NCBI GenBank assembly: GCA_014338405.1
Contig: JTDE01000126.1
Coordinates: forward strand, 181,026-245,025
DNA: 64,000 nucleotides
Direction: 5' to 3'
DNA from: Paragonimus skrjabini miyazakii
Taxonomy: Eukaryota; Platyhelminthes; Trematoda; Plagiorchiida; Troglotrematidae
Position 1 is the stretch's first letter. Each line of letters begins with the position of its first letter. A program made the translations under genes and the position numbers. Under the pieces are notes generated by a model. It was given only the letters and a program-made list of their open reading frames with translations. It searched no databases and had not been told where the DNA came from. Positions 36,411 through 47,331 of this stretch are shown here, piece after piece.

Positions 36411-38089
36411 GTGATTCTCCGTAGGCAGAATTATAGTTGTGGCGTTAGAATGACGACCCTATCAATGGTCACCATTTAAACGCACAGAAAACCTACAGCA
36501 ATAGCAATGTTTATCAGGTATGTGCTTTTAAGCCAGTGCTGTTCATCGTATCAATAACATATCCACTCTTTACTGGTTTTGCAAGAGTGTTTGTGGACGT
36601 TACATGAACGGTAAGAAACTGTAAACGGAAATAATGAGTTTTCGATGGCTTTGCCGATAACAGTGGGTCCTTTTTTCGGTTTTCTGAACACAGAACAGAA
36701 AACATCAAACTCCACCTTCATACAAATCGCCTCCCTTTAAATAAAAACCGAACACTACTATCCCCAACGTTTACTTTTGAACAGTCAGTTGGAACTGCTA
36801 CAGTCATTTTTTGTTCAAACTCCAAACCTCAAACCACCGACGTTTTCAGGTAACACTTTCAGTTTGCTTGACAAGTTTAACTTTCCATTCAGAACGACCA
36901 AACCAATGGACATACAGTTAATGAAGCCAGTGAATTCAACGTATAAATAAAACAGGGAAAATGCCATAGAATGCTTGGAATGTATGATGGATTAAGTGAT
37001 ATTTCCGGCTCAGGGATGGTTGTAGCAAATTCATAGGGATGTTAAGTTAGGCTTTCTTATGCGAACCAAACCTAGAAAATCTGGTGGGTAATAGCAAGTT
37101 TGTAATTGCACTCTAAAAGTTAAACCTGGGTGTAAAATTGGATTGAACCTATTCCATTTTCACATCAGATATCAATAACTGACATCGACACAGGCGGCAA
37201 AAATATATATGCGCACAACTACAACGTTTATGTGAACTAGTGTCACACATCAATTATGGAATAATGTAGCTATAAACTAAAAACAAATTTTGTGCCACTT
37301 CGCAAAAACAACCAGTCCATTGTGCGGTGTAAATCAAAGGGAACCACGTGAAACTCCGCACCGTTTATCATGCAGAATTCTTTCTCTATTTATGTACATA
37401 AATTACAACTATTTATCCCCTTGCTGTAGTCAATCGATACGACTTTATGCTATATTTCAATGTACTTTTATATTCACGTTTTTTTGCTTCAAGACTGGAC
37501 AGTCCATTTCAGTTGTTCCGGACTGTCTAACAAATGTTATGCGAACAATACAGATTCTTGAATGTGTAATTATTTGACCCCTGTGGCATTTTTCACAAAT
37601 CTATGAAGGTCTCAACAACGTTTTTGTCTGATAATACTAGTGCTGTATTTTGCTCTCCACAATTGTACCAATCGCCTGTTTTAACACAGACCTAATAAGT
37701 TCATATTTTATTTGACTATCCGCCTTCAGAAGATGTCAAACAAATATCAAGCGTGTTAGACAAAATGCTGCATTCTGTCAAGATGTTTTTTTAGAAATAC
37801 GCCTTGAATTCAACCTGTAAAACTATTTGTTTTGTCCGCCATTTTTAAGATTTGGTGCAGTGTTCTTGTATCGTCAAAGGAACGATTGGTTCATTGACAT
37901 GCGTAGTATGTACGGCAAAACTTAACTAAAATATGTAATTCTGATCTATTTCGTTCTCATGGAATTTCCTAGGAAGCAACATTGAAACGTTCTCAACCTA
38001 CAGTGTAATGAAAATGCTGGACAAAACAGCTACGTCATTGAAAAAAATAGTGTACAAAGTAAATATTGACAAATCCCTATCTAAATAAG
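36411..38089. other. No gene seen
   Basis: AT-rich; only short frames, for example 37290-37577 on the plus strand, with no recognised domain. Confidence 0.5.
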
Positions 38090-38318
38090 ATTGGATGGAC
38101 TGCCTGAGCAGTCGATCCCCTGGATCATTTGGTAGATTCCATATGAGACAATGGGACGGGTAGGCAACCGAGTCCAAATGTGAAATTTCCGAGCTCCTGA
38201 CGTGGCTTCGTAGCTCGGCTGGTAGAGCACTTTCCGCGTTGAGGCATGATGTTTCTGTCGCTGATTCGAATCCAGCCGAAGCTCTGACTTTTCACAATTG
38301 GGTCTCATCTAGAAGCGT
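38090..38318 (+). mobile_element. Family A element (copy A4), one intact head
   Basis: This is the best-preserved head. CGTAGCTCGGCTGGTAGAGC (38210-38229) is a near-consensus tRNA A-box region, and GCTGATTCGAATCCAGC (38261-38277) a near-consensus B box. A tail follows (TTTTCACAATTGGGTCTCA at about 38290). The core lies upstream of the head and includes CTGGATCATTTGGTAGATTC (38121-38140). Because Pol III reads forward from the A box, the core would lie outside a transcript driven by this head. Confidence 0.88.
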
Positions 38319-38617
38319 TTATATTTGGGGTAGAAATGTAACCGCAACCACATTAAGCAAACAACGATATACCAAAGTAGAGAAATATACGAGGTTCTTC
38401 AGTTGGAAGTACGTTCAATTTTGCACTTTAGTGATCTGAGTTTTCAAGCTGGATAAGTGTTACAAGTATACACGTGATGAATAGGAACAAAGTGGAAAGC
38501 GTGAATGAAGACGTTATAGTTTTATGTACGCAAACGTGGAACTCGATTTAGCTAACAAGCCACCGCCTGTTTTTAATCATAGGTACAATAACTTGACCGC
38601 CGCATTCAACTAAAACC

Positions 38618-38648
38618 ACACTGTATACGCTGTATTTCCATACAGTGT
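38618..38648. repeat. Short inverted repeat
   Basis: ACACTGTAT (38618-38626) and ATACAGTGT (38640-38648) are exact complements around a 13-nt loop. It may be a small hairpin; no role is inferred. Confidence 0.6.
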
Positions 38649-39039
38649 ATTTACATGCAACGGTTTTTTCACGGTAGGCGTGCTGTCGTCGTCTGCAAAC
38701 CAGCAATTCGATTCGAAGGAAAAAGAACTTTATTAAATGACAAAATATTTAACCATCTTTAATACACTCATGTACTTGCTAAGAAGGCAAAATTGAAGAA
38801 AAATTCCAATTAGCATGAGCCAACAACAGTAGATGGATAAACTGAGAATCCAGGAGTGATATGCGATGTTTCCTGTTTGGTGTATGAATGAAATTCGATT
38901 TGTTCTCGGTAGATCTATATATTACCATAATGTTCGACAGGATGAATTGTGTATCTACTTCCATTTGCAGATGGCAGACGTGAGACAGCTCACAAAACAC
39001 AAACATCCTATTCACAATTACGTTATTTCGTAGTGAATA

Positions 39040-39374
39040 TCATTATATGCACGCAATTGTTGTGATAATCCCCGTGTGTCGCAACTGCTTGAAACAAGCT
39101 GTCGGCCTGGACGGTTCCAACTGGTCGAACGCGTGTTGATAGTACTTGAATGTGTCGTCTGATAGACGTTGACGCAAAAATGTTTCAAACAAAACAGACC
39201 CAAAGCTTTCTCTGACGAGCAGAACTTCGTGGTCTTTATGGTGACAGTCAAAGCTAGTGGGAATTACACTAGCCTTCACGAAATCTTCGTTCATCGATGC
39301 CTTGATCTCAGTATGACAGTTTACTGATAAGTTCACAACATTCTGTCCAAAGATACAACTGGACAGTCGCCCGA
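39040..39374 (+). mobile_element. Possible eroded 5' extension of the PLE copy
   Basis: Sequence just upstream of the recognised reverse-transcriptase segment has no clean frame on the plus strand. Minus-strand frames here (39018-39520) look superficially coding, but their upper part lies opposite the PLE relic. It probably belongs to the same old insertion; I cannot show where the element starts. Confidence 0.25.
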
Positions 39375-40204
39375 TTTTGTCTGACTTTCCTCCTATACAT
39401 CGATGACGGAAGGTCTGTCGGTTGTTGCTGGTCGCCTTCGATGTTACGACTGAGGTGTACTAGTGTGACCTGTTGCTCAAATCCATAGCACAAGGTAGTC
39501 AAAAGTTCATCAATATACATGTTTACGACTTCCGACCAACATGTTGAGAAAAGCTTTACTGCTCTGTGTTGAGAATGTCACTTTTAGTTTTCTCAAGTAA
39601 TTCTACCATCAAACGGACTGAGTAGCTTGGAGAATCTAGTACCCATCTTAACAGATATTTTCATGATAAAATCTGAGCAACAGCTAGCTACGGAGTTAGG
39701 AATCGTGCCATATTACACGCATTATGCCGACGACATTAATATTCAGTCGGTTTAAACAGGTGATAGATAACCTGGTGCAAGCAAATATTTGCCATTTCTG
39801 AAAATAAACGTAGGTTGTCGAGAAGATGGCTTGGTTAGAAGAAATATCCATGGGAAATTCACGTGGTTTGGTCAAAACGTAAACTTCATCAGCTTCATAC
39901 CGATTCCATATAAACGAATAGTAATGAATACTCTGTTCACACGAGCAGCGAAAGTCTGTTCATACGACAGTCTTGCGGAGGAACTAGGCTGATCACTTTT
40001 AGTCTGCAGTCAAATAGTAACCCCAGAAAGTTCATGCATATGCAGAGTAAACAAAGTTCACCACCTGAAGAAGCGCACATTTATAGCAGTCGAGCTCTGT
40101 ATGCTCGTTCAGAGATCAGTCAACTGGTGACACCGTACATTGTGTTCACTAATTTATACGCAACTGCGGAGAAATTTACACAGACAGAACCGAGCGATGC
40201 TTAA
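39375..40204 (+). mobile_element. Penelope-like element, decayed reverse transcriptase region
   Basis: Motifs appear in order across shifted frames. SPDFV is at about 39371, and FDVTTEV at about 39438 matches the YDVTSLF-type motif. LLLCVENVTFSFLK is at about 39556, followed by FYHQTD where the family has YRQIDGVAMGSP. LVPILTDIFM is at 39636, and the catalytic YYTHYADDINIQSV at about 39711. LPFLKINVGCREDGLVRRNI is at 39789, then FTWFGQNVNFISFIP and RAAKVCSYDSLAEELG end at TGA 39990-39992. After a further shift, NSNPRKFM and RSEISQLV with LYATAEKF run to TAA at 40202. At least five stops or shifts disable it. The usual stretch between YADD and LPFL is shortened, which suggests a deletion. It covers mostly the portion that the 14.2 kb copy lacks. 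Confidence 0.85.
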
Positions 40205-40499
40205 GCTCCAAAGTGAAGGAAAATCTACCCTAATGGGTGCAAAAGTCCGCGCTAGTAGAAAACTGCAATGCTGTAATGCGTAGACATGCCAGTTTCCTCA
40301 GTCGGTAGACACGTCCTGATCACTTTTTGTGTTATCCATCCATCTTGTGTATTCAGAATGCTGTTGCGTAATTCTTACTCAAGATTCTTTAGGTTTTCTG
40401 AAGCAGTCGCAATCAGCCTACTCAAAGCCATCTCTGTGTGTTCAGAAACAACTGTACATGAATTCGACCCTTCCTTGGACTTAATGACTTGTTCTAAAC

Positions 40500-40715
40500 C
40501 GAACGTGCGACAGAAACATCATGCCTCAATCCGGCAAGTGCTCTACCAGCTGAGCTACGAAGTCACGCCAGTAGCTGGAAAATTTCAAATCTGGACCCGG
40601 TTAGCCACCCATCCCACTGCCACATATGGAATCTACCAAATGATCCAGGAGATCGACTTCCTCGGCAGAATTTCTCAACCAGTTTACGCTGGAATCCATC
40701 AACGCCATTGTTGAG
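40500..40715 (-). mobile_element. Family A element (copy A5)
   Basis: On the minus strand the head reads CGTAGCTCAGCTGGTAGAGC at about 40540-40559 (near-perfect A box). The B-box region is diverged. The core at higher coordinates includes ATATGGAATCTACCAAATGA (40624-40643) and extends through GGCAGAATTTCTCAACCAG to CGCTGGAATCCATCAACGCC. That last piece is shared with copy A3. An open frame of 142 codons running into this element on the plus strand is a by-product. Confidence 0.85.
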
Positions 40716-41266
40716 CACAGAAACTGTATTTTTATTTTGTCACTCATATCGCTTTTTCTAATGCTCTCAAGTTTTATGGCTTAATTTCTTTCCAGCTTGA
40801 GATAAACTTTAGCATAAAGTAAACACCCAAAGTACACAATAGAAGCTGACGTGAACAAATTTAAAAAAGGCTACAACTCAGGTATGGTTTAATGTATAAA
40901 TTCATTGTCTAAAACGGTATATTGAGTTTGATGTAAACAAGTCTCCGTCAAATAGTGAGCTTATGATATTGTTGACGTTTCCAAGTTTTAAATCATCGAA
41001 ATTCTAATGTAAAAGCGTGCAAATGACCAAGGTATTTGGAGCATCACATGAGGATTGTGTTATACACCTCAAACCAATTTACTTAACAAGTGTTTGAAAT
41101 GGCACTGTTATAATATTGTGCAAACATGCAAAAAACTGACCTTACAATGTTGCTTGGTGTGATTCTGGAGCATCTGTTGTTAGCACCGGTTTACACCGCA
41201 AAAACATATATGATGTTAACTTGAAACCTATTATAACGCCACAGCCTTATGTTCAGAGTTAAATGT
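40716..41266. other. No gene seen
   Basis: AT-rich, no recognisable feature. Confidence 0.5.
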
Positions 41267-41461
41267 TTATTTTGCGAAAAGATTTCTGTTTCCCATACAC
41301 TCGGATTTTTGCAAATTCGCTGAACCATAGATGAAGGGATTGGTTCCTGAAGAACTACTGAATAAATTTACCAGATTTTCAAAACAAACAGCAATGGGCA
41401 GATGATTCTGGATACCTGGTACGTAAACTTGGTCATCACACATTATCACATTACCGTTCAT
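41267..41461 (-). CDS. Possible last exon of a rhodopsin-like receptor (TM7)
   Basis: The minus-strand frame contains AVCFENLVNLFSSSSGTNPF followed by IYG. This resembles transmembrane helix 7 of class A receptors: a hydrophobic helix, small residues, then the NPxxY signature, here NPFIY. A short polar tail (SECMGNRNLFAK) ends at TAA 41267-41269. An acceptor-like CCAGGTATCCAG lies upstream inside the frame. The helix is only modestly hydrophobic, and NPxxY-type strings can occur by chance in a window of this size. No other receptor exon was located nearby. Confidence 0.3.
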   Translation of the reverse strand: MNGNVIMCDDQVYVPGIQNHLPIAVCFENLVNLFSSSSGTNPFIYGSANLQKSECMGNRNLFAK

Positions 41462-43527
41462 GGTCTTTTTTGCATATAATGAGTTTATGTTGAAATGATC
41501 GCATGTTTACCGTTCCCAAAGCGTTCCTCTTTAAGTCTTTTAAAACACGTGCTAAGTGAACGTTCATCGATAGTTTTTACTGATGTCACAGCGGAAATAT
41601 GAATAATAGGCGGGCTTTATTTCGAGGCAACCCTGTCAACGGCTGTGCCACTAATCTCATATCATGCAGAACTGTAATGCAAGCGCTCAATTATATCACC
41701 CAGAATATCATGGTAAAACGTTTTCCTATGACGTCCTCATAACTGCACCCAAAAACAAGCTTATCTTAAGTTACTTTTTTTCACAGTCTTGAACATATTG
41801 GTACCACCTTTCGTTGACAGGCAATTCACCACTTGAACCTACATATCAATAAAAAGCACATGTGTTTCCAAGGGTAACAGATAAACGACTAACAATTTAT
41901 GAGACAGATATGCTACGCTATTAGACTTGACAGCTAGTCTGGATTAGCATCAGTTAGGCATTTCACACATGTTGCAAGTTGAAAATGCATCACAGTTTAT
42001 TGCTAACATGATAACAAATAGAAATTAGAAACTAGTTGAAAATTGGATATATAATGATTTTGAAGTTAAGCATAATGAATGTCTAGGAGCAGTTATTTTC
42101 AAAAATCTGCTCAGTTTTGGCTACGGAGTTTTCAAAACGTCCAAACACAAGCGGCAAATTTCGAAAACAAAAACCCAACCCAGCAACAGGCATACAGGAG
42201 AACAGCATGTTCAAATAGGATACTGACATGTAATGTCCACGAGATAGCAGGATAATTGAAAGTATGGTTTTGATTGTGTGAATAGTGGTTAAATTTTGCA
42301 ATTCGCTTGAACCTACATGATAAGTAAGTAAGAAACCGAGTCACCCATCTGAATGTGTGTAAGTCAACTAGTGCAGTTGGTTATATTCAGAATCACTGTG
42401 GCAGCAAGAGGGCTGACCAAGTTTTTAACTTCGTAATCATTACTTTTCGTAATATACCCTGAGGATAATCAGTCAATCCGCTAAAAACATACACATTTGT
42501 TTCGCTACCGAAAGTACTTCCTGTTTAAACATCAAAGATCCACAACATGTTTTCGTCGTTTGGGCAGCCAACTCTGGATGGCAGGAACCAAAGTTTTGAA
42601 ATTATAATAGACCATCCAGTACTTGACTGATATTCACAGTTCAGTTGTTTTCAGATTCCCAATGAAATAGAGTCACCCCTCTATCCGCCATACAACAAAA
42701 CAATATATATTTCGTATATTATGATTAGCATTATGTATTGTAAAAATTAGGTGGGCAAGGTAATGTCACAGTTCGGATTACTTTACAAAATATATGACGC
42801 CAATAATAATAGCTTAGCATGAAAACCTTTGCAAGTTACGCCCATTAATAGTCGCACAATATAATTAGCGAATTCTTAAACGAAAACCGAATGTGGAGAG
42901 GACATGATAATGACTTCGAAACAATATTGATTTACACACATAATGAAGTGAAATGGTACAACTAAAAAATGTATAAAAGCTTCAGCTTTAGCGAGCCGTT
43001 AAGGCATTTCTACAGAGACGCTATTTTAGTAATTACCATCTCAAGTGAAACACGAGCGAGAATTAAAATGAACCTGGATGTGAGTACTTGAAAAATCGCT
43101 TCGGGAATTCCATGTAAATCAAAAACGGTTTGGACATTGCCGTAACTTATGTACGCTTGGTTCTTAAACGGGCATATCGCGTGAATCTTGGAAAGCTGAC
43201 GTCGGCTGCCAAACTTTAGTGGGTACTTGAATTTATATATTTGAGTAAATTTGTCTCAAAAAACTGATTTTGATCATCCCTTTACCACTCACGCAGGTTT
43301 TACAAAAATATCCATATTTTTAGGCAAACAGTAAATCATTAGGACTTCCTAGACAGGTGGAAATCTCCGAACTCATGAAAACTCCTAATCGCGGGGTTAC
43401 CGATTGGAGTCAACAGGACAGTTACTGTTTCTTCATTTCGAGACGATTGGGCAACCTGATCATTATTCACAATCGAAAGTGGTTGAGCGTTCACATATGA
43501 TAATTCGGTCATGCCTAACTTGAGGTC
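41462..43527. other. No confident gene
   Basis: A minus-strand frame at 42083-42301 ends with a hydrophobic then polar peptide (FSCMPVAGLGFCFRNLPLVF), without a recognised domain or splice acceptor. Otherwise nothing is identifiable. Confidence 0.45.
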
Positions 43528-43715
43528 AATGGCGCAGTGGTAAACACGGTTGCCTCATGAACTGAATGTCCGTGGTTCAAGTCTCGGCAGTGGCGATGAT
43601 ATGCACTACTGACGAGCTCTAATGAGAGTGAAACTCGAGTCTAATGCTTCTTTTCGAAAGGGGCCGACTGGAAAGTTTATGGGAATGCGACAGCTGCGAT
43701 CAATTGTGGGTGATG
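43528..43715 (+). mobile_element. Family B SINE (copy B3), best-preserved head
   Basis: TGGCGCAGTGG (43530-43540) is an exact A-box match, and GGTTCAAGTCT (43574-43584) is a good B box. CTCATGA in the anticodon-loop position suggests derivation from a CAT (Met) tRNA. The body follows: CACTACTGACGAGCTC, CTTTTCGAAAGGGGCCGACT, then GGGAATGCGACAGCTGCGAT and a GTGGGTGATGTTCA end. The body is shared with B1, B2, B4 and B5. This head-first order is the classical SINE layout, unlike family A. Confidence 0.9.
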
Positions 43716-43883
43716 TTCAAATTGAAATATACCTTACTTTCCTTTATATCTTGGTTATTATCTGTAAAATGTAAGCAGCTTGATGTGAAAGTTTGACCAT
43801 AGAATTAGCAACCTTCCGTAGTTTAGTTCCTTGCCCTCATACTTTTATTCCCTGCTCCTGCATAGGATCCGTTTTTTTCCTCC

Positions 43884-44186
43884 ATGTACATACAGCACGC
43901 AATCATAAATAAGAACTTACGGTTTACTGTTATTGTCAAATCACTCCTGATGACTTTGGGTAACTCAATCAGTAACACGTATTCGACAATTCCAATAATG
44001 CCTATACAGACGGTCCGGTTAACGGGACTATCTTTCAAGTCTCATAAAAGTCAGAACAAGCGATCGAAAGGATTGGAATTTATACGATACTCTTGTAACA
44101 AAATTACAAGAAAGTTGGTTTATCATGCTGAAAGTGAAACAACCGGATGTACAAATTATCCAGCGAAGGCGTTCAAAGTGGGGTAA
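43884..44186 (+). CDS. Open segment, uncertain coding
   Basis: A 100-codon plus-strand frame. Its later part is hydrophilic and basic (FKSHKSQNKRSKGLEFIRYS) and ends at TAA 44184-44186. Codon use is mixed. An opposing minus frame overlaps the first half. No acceptor, donor or domain convincingly supports it. Confidence 0.12.
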   Translation: MYIQHAIINKNLRFTVIVKSLLMTLGNSISNTYSTIPIMPIQTVRLTGLSFKSHKSQNKRSKGLEFIRYSCNKITRKLVYHAESETTGCTNYPAKAFKVG

Positions 44187-45736
44187 CTAAACACGCATCC
44201 ATAACCAGCCACCAGCCAACGGGAAATGAGTTCATTAAAACAATCCGGTGCAAATGAAGATGAGGACGTGTCAAACAATATCAAGATGGAAGTTTTAACA
44301 AATAAGCATTGACAGTTACAAAAGGGAAGAAAGCAAACAATGTATGTGCAGTTTTGTTAAAACTTCATCGTAATTGTTAACGGCACACAATAAAGACAAC
44401 GAAAAGTAAATTTATGATCGGCTTTTTTCAAACAAACCAAACATGCCTCAACGGATTCATCGCTCCGCATCATACCAGACAAAATTCAACAGATTCAACA
44501 GTTGTCTAGGTCGATAATTATTAGGGTGACAGATTTAGTCAGACCTGAAGTTATTGTTGACTAGATGTTATGTTGCACGTTGAAGGCAAATGGATGTTCA
44601 ATTTAAATTGGTTAAGAACAGGCATGTAGTTGAGGAATTTGCGGAGGTTGAACAACCATCGCAAAAGGACAAGATAGGTACGTGTAATCTCATTTTAATT
44701 AATTTGGAGGTCACCACAATGTGACAATTATCTTAGTTTATGCGACGGCGACTCTGTAGATATCGCGGAAGGATTTGGATTACGGCAGTCAGCAACTGGA
44801 GATACGGGTGAAGGAATTGGAAGAATTTAGCTGACTTCAGCTTGATCGCAGTCTTCATATTCGACCAAATACTTCGGCTAGTCCGTTTCGTAGAAACTCA
44901 CTATCTTTCAGTGTTGGTCCGTCCGATGAACTCACTATCAGTGTATATCTTCTTCTAATTAATTCTATTGATGGATGATCCATTTTGTCTGGATTATGGG
45001 AATAAGTTTTATCACCACAAATGTTTAAGTAAACTGGGATGTTTGCGATATAGTAGGCGGTAATTTCTGTCAACTGTTTCCGTTATACAAACAGCTTTGG
45101 GTTACAAGTTTCCTTCGAAGTTGACGCAAAACTGGGTGTGAATTAGACTTGACACGATTTTATTAGATATTCCAATGAACGTAACAAGATGCGATTTCTG
45201 TGCTCAACGGTTTCCACGTTTTTGCGGTGCACGATATATAGGTGAATACCACTACAGATGCTTGACTAAATGCAGGGCGAAAGTCTATTTTGAGTGCACT
45301 TCCGATGTACCCTAATAACTCAGGGTAGCAAGTCTTATTAAGGGCGGAAATGACTTCGGTTAACTTCCTGTTTGGTCATTAGTTTGATTGACTCTAGTGT
45401 TGCATTCTGTCCATCGTGGAAGCAGGCGGAATTTAGTGTATTCAAATACTATTTTGTTCAAGCCCCACGATTACCGTTTGTCTGTGTTACTCGATTGAAC
45501 ACTCTGGGGATCACTTTTGCCACCTAATCGCCCTCCAATTCCGAACGGTTTGACGTACTTTTTTGTCAGAACTTTTTTTCTCTCGCTGGACAACTATGAT
45601 GATAAAACATTATCTAAATAGCTCGATGATAAGTAACCAAGGCAACCTTACACTTCTATTGAAGTCATGGGTGTTATTCGAAATACTCGTGTGATATCAG
45701 CAAGATTTATGATGAAGAGTACTGTAATGGATATAT
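44187..45736. other. No confident gene
   Basis: A minus-strand frame at 44855-45073 (DGPTLKDSEFLRNGLAEVFG near its end) is preceded by an acceptor-like GTTGACAG, but has no recognisable domain. The rest holds nothing identifiable. Confidence 0.4.
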
Positions 45737-45918
45737 TTAAAAATAAGATCTTTCTGTGTTACTTTGTTGAAGTAAAAAGGTCACACTTTTAACCAACCTA
45801 ATATGACAATCACCAGTGAAATAAACATCGATACCAGCATCAAAGGTTTGTAGAAAAGGCATTAACTCAATTCCAGAAGGAGGTCTTCCGGGTTTACATG
45901 AAATGTTTGGCAAAAAGT
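45737..45918 (-). CDS. Possible terminal exon, unknown protein
   Basis: An acceptor-like CAATCGAATGCCAG on the minus strand precedes an open frame of about 60 codons. The peptide includes CKPGRPPSGIELMPFLQTFD and GIDVYFTGDCHIRLVKSVTF, a mixed globular-looking composition with two Cys. It ends near 45737. Possible donors (CTG/GTATCG and CTG/GTGATT) lie inside, so the true extent is unclear. The family is not recognised. Confidence 0.2.
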
Positions 45919-47001
45919 CTGGCATTCGATTGGAAATATGTGAAGACTAAAATTTTGTTCCAATGGTAAACAGAATACTGTTCTGTTTCCAGCAGTCAGC
46001 TCAGTATGTGAATGAGTAGACGGGTTGGGTCAATTCCGCTGTAATAAATCCTGAGGTAAGATCTAACTTTGCCCTCGACAACTATTGAGAATTACTGAAA
46101 AAATGAAAGCAGATATTCAGAGGTTTTATAGTGATTCAGCCTACATGTGGACTGGATAACTGGTTCTTGACCACAGGCACCATGGATAACGATAGATTTA
46201 CGTGACCTGTTATAGAAAGATTTAGGTTAAAAAAAATGCTAGGATCCGGTTAGAATTTTGAGTACACAGGACACTGAGGCCGGTTTTTTTACGCGCTGCT
46301 CAGCCCATGGAAAACAATCATGTTTACTTAAAAAGTCAGAGGCACCTTCTTGGCCGAAGACTGATATATGTGCGCTGAACATCTGTAAAATCCGATTTGA
46401 AACCAAACGTGATTTCTGTCACTCCTGAAGTACCATAAATCTCTCTCTGGTAAACCAGAAACCAGCTAAATAGTAATCAGTAGATAGGAAGTTAATGCAT
46501 GTGGTTGTTGTTCAGCGAGGTTACACGTCTTTTAATGTGAATATTGCCATATTATTATTATTGAAAATAAACCTAGCACGACTGATTCCGGAAAACGTTT
46601 ACGGGACGTAATCGTTTCCATTGTGCAATATGATGCTTGCCAGCAATATACGATTTACCCCGAAAAAAATCCCCAACACAAACCATGAATTCGCACTACT
46701 GAAGATTTTGAGATATTATCCAATGAACCTTCAGATGGACAATTAATATTTCAGAGGGAACTCGTTAACTCATTGTAGCACACCAATTTAAAAAGCTAAG
46801 AAAAACATTAAAATTATATCGTTGTACTTTTTGTTTAGATGTGGCAGATATGTAATATCCTTTGGAACAGATATATTCCAGCATTGTTTGAGAGGGATGT
46901 GAGATGTTCATCTTGTTCACATTTAAGGGGGCTGTCAGGAATGAACTTTTGTCCCATAGGTTCTATGAAACTCTTTAAATGTTTGTGTTAGTCGCTTTCC
47001 G
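45919..47001. other. No gene seen
   Basis: AT-rich sequence, no recognisable feature. A 13-bp TA run follows at 47031-47043. Confidence 0.5.
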
Positions 47002-47331
47002 TTATATCTCACAGTCATTAATGAAACATGTATATATATATATCTGTTTTTCCCACGTGTTTCCAGCGATGTGAACCTTCCCATTTTTATGCACCTTAAG
47101 TAATGTCTTCTCGGCCACGGTGTCGAGTTGCGAAGCGGAGTCTGTCATCACTATTACAAAGCCATCTTTAGAAGAGTCACGTGTAGCTTCACACATGTAT
47201 TTACGGGAGTATTTTGCCGGTTCATCCTTTAGAACCTTAATTCGCAAGTCACTTCCATTCTCATTCAGTCCATTCAGTTGTTGCTTACCTGACCGCCAAA
47301 TATCAAAGCAACTCAACAATGTTTGAGTAAA
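47002..47331 (-). CDS. Possible exon with Ig-like strand pattern
   Basis: A minus-strand frame of about 109 codons follows an AG at 47332. Its middle reads WRSGKQQL, then NENGSDLRIKVL, then KYSRKYMCEATRDSS. This W...L.I...Y-x-C-x-A order recalls the C' to F strands of an I-set immunoglobulin domain, with EKTLLKVH as a possible G strand. Points against it are an overlong F-G loop and a first Cys only four residues before the Trp instead of about twelve. A CAG/GTAAGC perfect donor lies within the frame at about 47288, so the frame may be partly intronic. The domain call is tentative. Confidence 0.22.
   Translation of the reverse strand, partial: FTQTLLSCFDIWRSGKQQLNGLNENGSDLRIKVLKDEPAKYSRKYMCEATRDSSKDGFVIVMTDSASQLDTVAEKTLLKVHKNGKVHIAGNTWEKQIYIYTCFINDCEI

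Noticed and set aside
38081..38308. 75-codon minus-strand frame
   Set aside because: It is the antisense reading of family A copy A4.
38660..38710. FADD string on the minus strand
   Set aside because: An isolated match without neighbouring reverse-transcriptase motifs.
39018..39520. Three minus-strand frames with exon-like codon use
   Set aside because: The plus strand of the upper part carries ordered PLE reverse-transcriptase motifs, so these are most likely antisense shadows of an old retroelement.
40286..40714. 142-codon plus-strand frame, the longest in the window
   Set aside because: Its second half is the reverse of family A copy A5, and the first half has no domain or splice support.
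47031..47043. TA microsatellite, and a similar run at about 53159-53171
   Set aside because: Only 13 bp each; ordinary in AT-rich DNA.
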